Assembly: GCF_950023065.1 (NCBI RefSeq)
Contig: NC_088677.1
Span: 57,871,469 to 57,935,468, forward strand
Direction: 5' to 3'
Source of the DNA: Planococcus citri
Lineage: Eukaryota; Arthropoda; Insecta; Hemiptera; Pseudococcidae
DNA: 64,000 nucleotides
In this document: one piece after another, positions 35,920-46,656 of the stretch
How positions within the stretch are numbered: the stretch's first letter is position 1
Layout: each line of letters starts with the position of its first letter
The notes under the pieces: generated by a model
Databases searched by the model: none
The model's input: the letters and a program-made list of their open reading frames with translations, nothing else
What the model was told of the DNA's origin: nothing
Translations under genes and position numbers: made by a program

Positions 35920-38580
35920 ATGTCTGAAAAGCTCGTTGTTACTGTAAACGAAGGAAAAATTCGAGGAATCAAACAAAAATCTGTGTTTTCTGGTACCGAA
36001 TATTATTCTTTCTTAGGAGTACCTTATGGAAAACCACCTACAGATGTGCTCCGGTTCAAGGTAATTTGATTGTAATTGCATTACAGCAAGTAGGTATATC
36101 TATAGAAAACGTATCATATTGCTTGTACATATTACAGGATCCAGTTAAAGTAAAACCTTGGAAAGATATATACGATGCAACGGTTGAAAGAGAAGGATGC
36201 ATACAATTTTCATTACTGACTTATGAGCTTATAGGAACAGAAGACTGCTTATTTAATAATATTTATACGACAAAGGTACATATTAGTTTCAAATACATAT
36301 TAGCTGCAGTACCTAACTACCTAGGTATAGGCAACAATCGAAATGTGAATGAAAATTGAAACTTTGAAATGTTTATTTCACTATTGACTCAGTTGCCACA
36401 AAATAATGAAGCTCTTATGCCAGTAATAGTCAACATTCATCCAGGAGCGTTTAGCTTCGGTTCACCACAAACAAAATTCTACGGATCTCCTGAATTCATA
36501 ATGCATAATGACATCGTATATGTCTGCATTGCATACAGATTGCATATTTTGGGTAATCAAACATTTGTCTACATAAACATAGGTACTTTTTTTTTTTTAA
36601 AAAAAAAAGATCTTTCATTTTGTGTTTTATTTTGCAGGGTTCTTAAACTTGAGATTAAAGGAATGTTCTGGCAATCAAGCGGTTAAAGATATAGTTTTAT
36701 CACTTCGATGGATCAAAAATAATGCACGATCATTTGGAGGCGATCCAGATAACGTGACATTAATTGGGAGCAGCAGTGGATCAGCACTTACTCACATGCT
36801 AATGTTATCGCCTTCAGCTAAAGGTGCGATAAAAGTTTAATAAAACTGCAGTAAAACGTATAAATTTACGGTTGCAAACGTTAATTTCTCACATAAACAG
36901 GTCTATTTCACAAAGCCGTAATGATGGGTGCGCATTTGAACAATTCACCCGCACCTCTTCAAGAAACAAATGAAGATCATGCTCTAGAAATAGCAAAACA
37001 GTTCGGTTACGACGGCAGCTTTCAAGACAATAAGAAAATACTGATGTTTTTAAAGAAGCTAGATGCGGTAATGCTGATTGAAGGATGTAGACGGTGCCAA
37101 AATACTTTACAAGAGGTAATTAAAAGCATCAAATGTATTGCCAAACTCTGTAATCGATTACTCGAGTATAACCTTCTTAGACCATTGCTCCTATCCTTCC
37201 GATTTGTGTGTTTAATCCAACATTCGATCGAGGAGATATTTTACCAGATTTACCGAAAAATCTGATAAAAACAATGCCACGAATACCAATCATGATAGGA
37301 TTTTCACAAATTGAATCTATAATGGGATTTGTTCGTAAGTTGGCTAATAAGTATCAATGTACCTACTTGAAGTGATTCGACTCGTCAAAAATCTCAAATT
37401 ATCTAATCTATGTATGTACCATTTATCAAGGTGCAGTGCGGCCATTCACGGAGAAAAACTTCAAAGGTTCTTTTCGTCAAAATTTTTTCGGATGGGGATA
37501 TCACCTCAGTAACGATGATGTCCAGTCAATCTACAAAGAAGTGGAAGCGTTTTACTTGGAGAGTCAACCTGTCGAACAAGCACCATTGTCCGTTAAAATG
37601 GATGTAAGAAAGTTTCAATGATCTGAACAATCCGTAGGCATGATAAACGAAAAATAATAGATTCGCGTCGATAGATTCAAAGCGACGTATCGATGTTCGA
37701 TGTTTATGAAACGGTCATCAATCCGATATCAGAGGACTTGCCATCCTCCGTATTCGTTTATAAATTTGAATTCGAAGGAAATATTATTTCTATAAATGGG
37801 ATACTAAACAACATGATTGATGAACCGATTGAAGGTAGGTACGTGACGTGAACGAAAAACTTGAGGAGCTCATTGCAAAAATAGCTCTTGTCACTTTGAA
37901 AAAAAAAAAAACTGGGGCGGTTCTTTTCTCCACTACATTGTATGGATGCATCAGTATGATGGTCCTCTAAAAGTTTTTTTAAGAGTAACAGGAATTACTC
38001 AAGTTGATAAAAAAATCACTTTGAATACACTATAGCAATTCATCAGGACTTCACAGTGGGTTTTTGTCTTGCTTATTTTTTATTTTTATTTTCATTTTGG
38101 ACAAGGGCTATTTTTGCAATGAGCTCCTCACTTCTGTATTCGTGTCTACTGAAGAACAACAAATTAGCGAGTAGATGAAATTTTCAGGAACTTTTCATGG
38201 TAGTGACTTCAGTTACTGGAATCGATTTGGCAACCCGAAGGATAATAAAACACGCAAAATGGTGGAAACATTCACTCAACTCGTCACTACTTTCGCTAGA
38301 ACAGGGTAAGAATAAATATCGCTTGAAATGATAACAGCGATAAAGTTCGTGATCACAATTATGATACAAATATACTAATTTTTTATCAAGAAATCCGAAT
38401 TATGAAAATTTCCCAGTGAAGTGGGAATCATCTACGCCAGAAAAACCGTGTTATCTGAGCATTAACAATCCTATGGTAATGGTTGATGGTAAATTGAATA
38501 ACGACAGGGTGGAATTTTGGGAACGAATACGCAAGAAGTATGCCAGATCGAATGCCGAGGATTATGTAGTACCTAGCTAA
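35920..38580 (+). CDS. Carboxylesterase type B, copy I (544 aa)
   Basis: Cytosolic N-E-G subfamily esterase, the tandem-duplicate partner of G. Exons: 35920-36060, 36138-36275, 36393-36552, 36638-36823, 36901-37115, 37181-37334, 37431-37603, 37675-37834, 38188-38305, 38391-38580. The oxyanion loop is H109-P-G-A, the nucleophile Ser192 (GSSSGS), the acid Glu325 (FSQIES) and the base His446 (GTFHGSD). It differs from G by scattered substitutions, for example Leu for Phe in the exon 1 Y-S-F-L-G-V-P-Y-G segment, and by a slightly longer C-terminal tail (N-A-E-D-Y-V-V-P-S). Intron 8 contains a MITE that G lacks. The 954-bp TIR element ends only 67 bp before the ATG and separates the gene from the conserved initiator-like TCAGTC, so transcription may have changed. 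Confidence 0.93.
37863..38129. mobile_element. 267-bp MITE in intron 8 of gene I
   Basis: It has perfect 23-bp terminal inverted repeats beginning GAGGAGCTCATTGCAAAAAT and a flanking 4-bp direct repeat ACTT. The homologous intron of gene G (about 33113-33126) lacks it and has a single ACTT. The insertion is therefore younger than the G/I duplication. Confidence 0.85.
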
Positions 38581-38878
38581 TTTATGAATCGATGTACCTA
38601 ATCAGGGTGTCTAACAAAATTTCTCCGAAGAAATGCAGTACTTTTACAGTACCTTTTGCATTACCTTATATTTTTTTTTATCCAGCTTACACCGACCCCC
38701 CCAGAAAAAAATTAAATTTTTGAACCAGTTGGAATTTGTCGATAACATTATAAGTGTATTTCAATTGAAACAAATTAAAATTACAGAAGTAAAAAATTAA
38801 TCATGGTCTTTTCACAATCACATTGCAAAATATTTTATCAATGTCACAGCTTCAAACTATAAGATACGGGAACACCTT

Positions 38879-39978
38879 CAGGGTGTCCACTCATTTCTGG
38901 AAATGATTTTCCCTGACTTTTCCAGGTTTTCCAGACCAATTTTTCCATTTTTCCAGACCATTTTTTTCAATTTTCTATGCTTACCCCATACTTTGGTTAA
39001 AGAAAAAAAAAAATTTTTTGGGGGGTGTATTTTTTTTATAAGCTTCTCTTTGAACTGGATACTTCTTCGGATATAAAAAACAGCTCAACTTTAATTATTA
39101 ACTTTTTAAATTAAAAATCAATAAATAAATGAATAAAACATGCATCAAGTTTGGCCAATTGATTACAATATTCATAATAACTTTTGAAAATGTTTCTGTT
39201 CATTTATGGATTTTTGGAGGCATCAAAATGTGAAATTTGTTCATCTTAAAATTGAGAAACAAATTGGCCCGAGCGAAGCGAGAACTTTTGAAAATTTTCA
39301 TTTCTAGATGCCTAAAAACGAGGTTTTTTTTAAATGAGAAGAGTTTATTTTTTGGTTTTTTAAATTTTAATATTGGAATGATGTTTTTTTGAAGGAAGTC
39401 AATTACTTTTGAAAAAAAAGAGAACAAGGTCGAGCGAAGCGAGGGCGAAAGGTTCTGAAAATTTGCATTTCGAAAGGCATAAAAACGATTTTTTTTAATG
39501 TGAAAACGAGTAGGTAGGTTTTTTTTGGCTTTTAAAATTTTAGAATTTGAATTATGCTTTTTTAAAGGAAGTTGATTTTGAAAAAGAAAACAGAACAGGC
39601 CCAAGTGAGTGCGAAAGCTCTTGTAAATTTGTATTTCGAGATGCATAAAAACGATGTTTTTTCGTGAGTTCATTTTTTGGTTCTAAAACTTTGATTTTTA
39701 TTATCTAGAAATGTTCATCTGACCATCTAAAAAGAAAAGAAAACAAGCCCGAGCGAAGCGAGGGCAAAAGCTTTTGAAAATTTGTGGTTCGAGAAGTAAA
39801 AAATAATGTTTTCCTTTCATAACAGGTCCTGATCTGAAATTTGCAATTGATCGTTTTTTTAAATTCCATGGATTTTGCGTGAAAATTACGAAATTCCCTG
39901 ACTTTTCCAGACCGACCAAATTCCCTGACTTTTCCAGGCCGACCAAATTCCCGGTTTTCCAGGCTTGTGGACACCCTG
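38879..39978. mobile_element. Inner element with CAGGGTGTCCAC ends
   Basis: Perfect 12-bp terminal inverted repeats (CAGGGTGTCCAC at 38879 and its complement ending at 39978), with further inverted similarity inside the ends (CCCTGACTTTTCCAG). It is 1.1 kb, non-coding, and nested in the 38603-40172 element. The ends suggest a hAT-like element. Confidence 0.75.
39260..39835. repeat. Four degenerate tandem repeats of about 155 bp
   Basis: Units start near 39270, 39424, 39595 and 39742. Each begins with GCCCGAGCGAAGCGAG or a variant, followed by AAAATTTG-ATTTCGA and AAAAACGATGTTTTTT-like text. They make up the core of the inner element. Confidence 0.7.
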
Positions 39979-40717
39979 CATCTTTTGAGTTACAAAATGA
40001 ACATTTTTTTTTTTTTTAATTTTCACCAATTAATTCATTTTGAGGTTTTTTAAAAAATTTTAAATCAATGATTTTGAGAAAAATACAGTACTTTTCAGGC
40101 AAAATGCAGTACTTTACAGTACTTGCAGTACTTTTACAGTACTTGCAGTACCTGCAGTACCTGTTAGACACCTTTTGCTATTTTTGCTGTACAATAATGC
40201 AACAAGTTTTTCTACTTCAGCAAACTAATTTTTCATGTAAATACTTTTTTAACTACTGTAGCACGTTCGTGGTAAGAAGTAAGATCACATCATTAAAATT
40301 GAACATTTCTGTTGCGTCGTTCGCTAATAATGGTTCTTACTTACGTCGCTCCTCGACACTATGATAGATTGATACATATTCAAGTAAATAAAACAAATTA
40401 AGTATGCAAATTTTCAAATATGTAGGTTTGAAAAAAATATGAGACAATTTCAAGGCTAAAAACGATACATCACAAAACAGCGCTCGTAAAATGAAAATGA
40501 ATTGGCGATGAAATTCGTAACGACGAAAGATCTACGAGCAATTTTGATGACATCTTCGAGCAATTTAACTTTTTTACTTTGCTACGTCATACATTATGAA
40601 TATTTTTACGAAGTACTTGTAACTTGATGTTCAGAAAAAACACATTCTAGCTGTTTCAGCAGCCGCGAAATTCACTCGCGATAAATACCGCCTAATTCGA
40701 CTTTTTTAAGTGACAAA

Positions 40718-43700
40718 ATGACCGAAAAAGTGATAGTCACTGTAAATGAAGGAAAAATTCGAGGTCTTAAAAAAGCATCCGAGTTTTCTGGAACAGAATT
40801 CTATTCCTTTTTTGGAATTCCTTATGGACAGCCACCCATCAACACACTCCGATTCAAGGTATCCTACAATTCTTACATATCCTAGACCAGACATTTTTTG
40901 GTTCTTAATTTTTTAGGGGCACGTTTATTCTCAAAAGTTGTTTTTTTTCTCATTTTTTTTTCAAATTTCTTAATTTTTTTCAATTTTTATGGCAATTTTT
41001 GAATATTTTCGAAATTTTCTTTGAGGGCACTGCGTGCTCTTGCGTGCCCCTATAAAAAATCCCTATTCTATACTACATATCCCTATTCTATCTATTAAAT
41101 AAAGCGCCAGCCCAAAAAATACCCGAAAAATACGTGAAAAATCAAAAAAAAATATTTAGCCCGTTCTATGGCACCTAGAAAGCTAATTTTTTTTTTAATC
41201 GAAACCTTAACGTTTCTACAATAAGAAAAAAATTATCAGACCAACAAATTTTGATGTTAAAGGGCCCAAATTTCGAGTTGAAATGGGCTGTTTTTGCCGT
41301 TTTTTCGATTATTCTGCAATATATCGAAAACGAAAAAAAAGATGAAGATGGTTAATGTCTCATTTTAAAGAGCATTAAATTTTGCACATTTCCCTCACTG
41401 ACATTACCCCTCTAGGGTGCTTAGTTTTTGAGCTATTATAAATTCAAATTTTGAATTTCAGTTATACAATTTTGAATTAAATTATCTCGAAAACTAAAAA
41501 CGCTAGATGGGTAATGTAAACGAGGGAAATGTTCAAAATGCGATGCTCTTTGAAATGGTGTAACCTGTTATCAGATCAAAATTGATCATCTGCGTCAAAT
41601 TTACTGTTTAGTTCAAAAATACACAAAAAATTACGATAAAATACGTGAAAATCAAAAAAAAATATCTAGCCCGTTCTATGGCACCTAGAAAGCTAATTTT
41701 TTTTTTAATCGACGCCTCAACTTCTCTAGAATATGAAAAAAATTATCAGGCCAACCAATTTTCAAGTTAAAGGGCCCAAATTTCGAGTTTAAATGGGTCT
41801 ATTCAGCGTTTGAATAAGATGCACGGATGTGCGGTGAGACGGGGTAGCAGGTAGCTAAAATCCTGTTTGCAATAGTAGAGCGGCGACATCGAGTCAGTGT
41901 TTTGTCAACGTTACCCCGCACGAACTCACCCTTAAACCAGTTCATCCTATTCATTCCATAACTTAGGTATCACCAAACACACCAAACACGGAAGAAACGT
42001 CTTTTGTTGAGAGATTGTAGGTTTTACACAACAATCAACATCCTATAGACTTCGAGGAATTAGTCATTTTAAAAGAAAAACATTTCACCTAAACAACTAA
42101 ACAAGTACACGACATGTAAATACCTACAGTGTTTAAAGTATTTTTTCTTTTTCATAAAAAAATCCATGAATAGATAGCAACTATAAAATACTAAGTATAG
42201 ATAGTGCAAATGATTACACATTTCAGAGAATTGTGAGGTGTTAATATCATCAAGTGAAGTTATCTATCAATCTATCTATCTACCTTATCTATGTACAGTT
42301 GTACATATCTATCTCTATTAAATAAAGCGCCTCTCCCAAAAAATACATGGAAAAATACTCGAAAAAATGCAACCTAGAGAGCTAATTTTTTTTATTCGAC
42401 ACGTTAACATAATTTAATTAGGTATCTAGAATATAGAAAAAATATACAGCTCAAAAAATTTTGAAATTAAAGGACCGATCCAAATCTTGAGTTTAAAAAT
42501 GAGCTGTTCTTGCCATTTTTTCGATCACGCTCCAATGTATAGATTTACCAAAAACCAAAAAAGCAATAAAGGTGGGTAATGTCTCTTTTTAGAGAGTATT
42601 AAATTTTCGAACATTTCTCGCACTTACATTAAGTTACCCTCTAGGGTTCTTAGTCATTGAGCTATTTTGAATCCAAATTTTGAATTTCGGTTACAAAATT
42701 TTGAATTAAATTAATCTCAAAAACTAACAATGCTAAATGGGTAATGTAAGCGAGGGAAATTTTCAAAGTTTCATACTCTTTGAATGAGGAAGTGAACAAT
42801 AGAGGGGGGTTTGGGGGCGCAGCCCCCAAGAGCGAGTTCCGAGGGCGAAGCCCGAGGAACGAGCAACGGGGGTTGGGCCGCGAAGCGGCCAGGGGGCCGT
42901 AGGCCCCCTAGTACTACATATAATCAGACTTTATAATGAGGGCATGGTATACACGAATTATATCAATAAATTGCGCATAAAGGATCCAGTAAAAGCAAAA
43001 CCTTGGAAAGATATAAAGGATGCCACGATTGAAAAGGAAGGCTGCATACAATTTTCCTTGTTAACTTATGAGTTCATAGGAACAGAAGATTGCTTATTTA
43101 ATAACATTCACACAACAAAAGTACGTACTTATCTGTCTACCAATATCAAGTGCCAAATGAGTCGGCCAGAGTTCGGAAAAAATACTTTTTTTAGCCACGG
43201 AAAAAACCAAACAAACGATTTTGTTTGGCTTAAAACATGTACTTATAGCTAGTTTTAAACATTTTCAAAACGCAAAAAAAAGAGTAAAGTACGAGTAAAA
43301 CAAAAAAAAACTGAAAATTTTATATTTTCAATACTTTTTTTAAAATGAAATTATTGAAATGCAAACAAAACTGACTAAAAAATGTAACTTTTGTAGGAAA
43401 AAAAAATAGTTGGTAGGAACAGAAAAATATGTTCTAAACAGAGTTTGTATTACATAAACGTTTTTTATTGTTCAAAACTCAATTTTTTTGTTTTTTTAAA
43501 CATAGTTTTGAACATTGCGTTCTTTAAAACCCCGAACTCTGGAGTAAGCAAGGGTATTCAAACTTCTGTAAACTATTTGAATTTATCATTCATACAGTTA
43601 CCACGAATTAACGTAGCTCTGAGACCAGTAATTGTCAACATTCATCCAGGAGCCTACAGTTTTGGTTCTCCTCACACAGAATTCTATGGATCACCAGAAT

Positions 43701-46011
43701 TTGTCATGCATAACGATATCGTATACGTCTGTATTTCATACAGATTGCATATTTTAGGTAATTTTTCGTTTAATACGAATATAATCATGAAAAAAATACG
43801 AAAAATTTCATCAAAAATTGAATAATATTCAACACTTAGTAATGGATTCAGGTATTCAAAACACAGAACCATTTCAAAAATGATCTGCATGCAGAATTTC
43901 AGGTCACAAATTGAAGGGGGGGGGGGGGGTTCAAATTTTTTCAAGTGAAAAAATCTGAATAATTTTCGAAGAACATTTTATTAAAAATTGAAAAACGAAA
44001 TTAAAATTCTGAAAGATTATCAAAGTTTGATTGAAAAATACGGAGGGAGGGGGACAACTCAGAATTAAAAGTGGAAAACATGCGTACCTATTTGGATAAG
44101 ACTGTTGGACAATGTGTTTTTGAATTCAAATAAAACTTCAGAGAAGTAGGGAACTATTTTTTATGAGCCAAATATAAATTTTCAAAATTCAAACGAAATT
44201 TGAAATAAGCACACTGCATCTTGATGCATTTTTGAACATTATTACTTTGAGGTTAGAGTTGAAATTTTGCACGTACAATATAACAATTTTAGATCTTTTG
44301 GTACCTACATTTTTCATATCAGAACGGTACCTATCTTAATTATCAACAAAATAACTTCACCTTTTGTACTCGTACTTTATTTTACAGGATTTTTAAATTT
44401 GAAATTGAAGGAATGTGCAGGTAATCAAGGAATCAAAGACATAGTCCTATCGCTGCGATGGATTAAAGCTAATATACGAGCATTTGGTGGTGATCCAGAC
44501 AACGTAACATTACTTGGAAGTAGCAGTGGTTCTGCACTAGTGCACATTTTAATGTTATCGCCTTCAGCCAAGGGTACCGCAAAAGTAAAATTGACCAACA
44601 TTTTATCCAACCCTAAAAGAGTCGATTTTCAATGGCTACATAGGTTTGTTTCACAAAGCTGTCTTGATGAGCGGGCATTTAACTCACTCAGTATCACCTT
44701 ACCGAAAAACCAATGAGAACTATGCTCGAGAAATGGCAACAAATATTGGTTACGATGGAAACCTTCAGGATGGTAAAAAAATATTAATGTTTTTAAAAAA
44801 ACAAGAACCGGTGATTTTGATTGAAGGATTTAGACGATGTCAAAATGTTTTACATCAGGTATCTAAATGAAATGAACTAATTGTAGTTTATAAAATTACG
44901 TGACCAATTTACTATATTTCAGTAAAATTAATAGACGATCGCTCCCATCGTACCGATGTGCGTATTTAACCCAACACTCGATCAAGGGGGAATTCTATCA
45001 GACTTGCCAGAAAATCTGATTGAATCAATGACACGAATACCAATCATAATAGGATTTTCACAAATCGAATCTGTAATGGGGTTTATTCGTGAGTTGACTA
45101 ACAAGTTCCTGATTCTTAGAATTTTGTTTTTTATTTCTTTTTTCAATGATAATCCATCACGGCACAATGTAGGGAGTCTCAGACCACTAACGGAAAAAAA
45201 CTTTAAAAATTCTCTGCGTCAGAATTGTTTCGGTTGGGGATACCACTGCAGCGACGACTACATTCAATCGATCTACAAAGAAGCAGAAGCATTCTATCTA
45301 AACGGAGAACCAGTCGAACAAGCACCACTGCCCATCAAAATGAACGTAAGTGTGCGATTGACTTCTGCGATTTTTCAAGCCATTGATACAGAATATTTTA
45401 AATCAACAGATTCAGACTGATATATCAATATCTGATATTTACAATACAATTATTAATCCGATATCGAAAGACTTGCCTTCTTCAGTGTTCGTTTATAAAT
45501 TTGAATTCGAGGGGAATATTCATTCAATGAATACGACATTGAAAAACATGATTGATGAACCGATCAAAGGTGGGTCGACAAAAATTCATCATCTTTGCTT
45601 TAATACGAGAATATCAAACAACAAGGTGAATTTCTATTGTTTTCAGGAACGTGCCATGGCAGTGATTTTTGCTATTGGAATCGCATGGGTGATCCTAGAG
45701 ACAAAGAAACTCGTAAAATGGTGGAAACGTTCACAAAACTCATTACAACTTTTGCTGAAAAAGGGTTTGAATATTGAATAAGCTGCCACTTTTGGTAACT
45801 CAAAAATGAAGATCATTCGTAAGACTTGAATTCAATATTTTTTAGAGATCCAAATTATGAAAATTGTTTGGTTAAGTGGAAACCATGCACACTAGAGGAG
45901 CCATGTCATCTGAGCATAAATCAGCCTATGGTAATGGTTGATGGTAAATTGAACAACGACAGGTTGGAATTTTGGGAACGAATACAGGAGAAATACAAAG
46001 CCAAAGAGTGA
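40718..46011 (+). CDS. Carboxylesterase type B, copy J (536 aa)
   Basis: Cytosolic esterase of the N-E-G subfamily. Exons: 40718-40858, 42983-43120, 43598-43757, 44388-44573, 44644-44858, 44935-45088, 45173-45345, 45410-45569, 45647-45764, 45846-46011. The oxyanion loop is H109-P-G-A, the nucleophile Ser192 (GSSSGS), the acid Glu325 (FSQIES) and the base His446 (GTCHGSD). Intron 1 is 2.1 kb because of Helitron-type insertions, while the relic H shows the same intron at about 0.25 kb. In intron 9 the donor is GTTTGA, weaker than the consensus. Cys in place of Ser in exon 4 (E-C-A-G-N-Q) is a neutral-looking variant. Exon 1 belongs to the duplicated block, and the rest is unique. Confidence 0.9.
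41091..41790. repeat. Partial Helitron-family copy in intron 1 of gene J
   Basis: It starts with TCTATTAAATAAAGCGCC, as the complete copy at 42312 does. It contains two direct copies of a segment with AGCCCGTTCTATGGCACCTA (near 41158 and 41668). No 3' hairpin end is seen, so it is truncated or fused to other sequence. Confidence 0.55.
42312..42911 (+). mobile_element. Non-autonomous Helitron, 600 bp
   Basis: It begins with TC (TCTCTATTAAATAAAGCGCC) directly after an A and ends with CTAG directly before a T. The 3' end is preceded by a GC-rich hairpin, GGGGGCC-GTA-GGCCCCC. These are the hallmarks of Helitron termini inserted between A and T without target duplication. The last 120 bp is very GC-rich and holds further palindromes (GGGGGCGCAGCCCCC, GGCCGCGAAGCGGCC). 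No Rep/helicase is encoded. Confidence 0.75.
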
Positions 46012-46656
46012 TTGTGATAATGCGTGCATTTTTCTTCTAAAATATGGTCAATGTAAAATATAAAATTGTATCCCCCTCATTTCACTATAAGGTTATTTTT
46101 TGAAAAAAACATGTATTTAATAAGATGACCTATAATTTGTAACAAGGCATCTTTCAACTCCAAAAGAATAAGTAGGCCAGTAGTCGAACAAAAGCAATGT
46201 TGCCACAGCAAAACTCGACGAAGAGAAATTCCATCAATTCATTTTTTGTACTTATATCTATCTATACTTAGCAAGTAACAAGCAATTTTTCCACACACTC
46301 AACAGTTCAAGCATAGAACTTTTATTACCAACACGAGGCCAAAAAAAAAGTATGTACAAATTGAAAGTCACGCTTTCTGACACAATTATTTTCCTTGAAT
46401 CCAAGTATAAGCGTGCGTACAATGCAATGTTGCTGACCATTATCACGACGAGTCAACCAGCGAGAACCAGAACATGCTTTGTGCCACATGAAGTCTAAAG
46501 TAATCAGGAACGTACACCGCATGACGTAAAATGTCAACTTTTTTCCGTTAGCTCATAGGAACAGGGTTTTAAAATACTTCGAATTACCTGCTCATAGCAA
46601 ATTTTAAGGCAGTGTTATTTTTATTCGTGCGACTAATTTTTTTTTTTTTTTTGAAA
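46012..46656. other. Intergenic region J-K
   Basis: A 645-bp spacer with no gene or clear repeat. Confidence 0.5.

Larger units (their letters stand above)
38603..40172. mobile_element. Outer TIR element downstream of gene I
   Basis: It has the inverted ends GGTGTCTAACA and TGTTAGACACC, with subterminal copies of GCAGTACTTTTACAGTAC at both sides. The spacer after gene G is empty at the same place. The 5' end CAGGGTGTC resembles hAT-type termini. There is no transposase. A second element (38879-39978) sits inside it. Confidence 0.7.
34668..42985 (+). repeat. Tandem segmental duplication, unit 2 (gene I + start of J)
   Basis: Second copy of the 30898-34505 block. It differs mainly by four later insertions: 34899-35852, 37863-38129, about 38603-40172, and 41060-42911 in intron 1 of J. 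The matching empty sites survive in unit 1. Confidence 0.85.

Noticed and set aside
39260..39835. Coding repeats on the minus strand (157-codon frame at 39200-39673)
   Set aside because: The frame follows low-complexity tandem repeats inside a TIR element and shows no conserved protein motif.
42786..42911. Bacterial DNA or contamination, because of the sudden GC-rich palindromes
   Set aside because: The block ends exactly at a Helitron-type CTAG terminus and belongs to an AT-rich element, so it is the element's 3' end.
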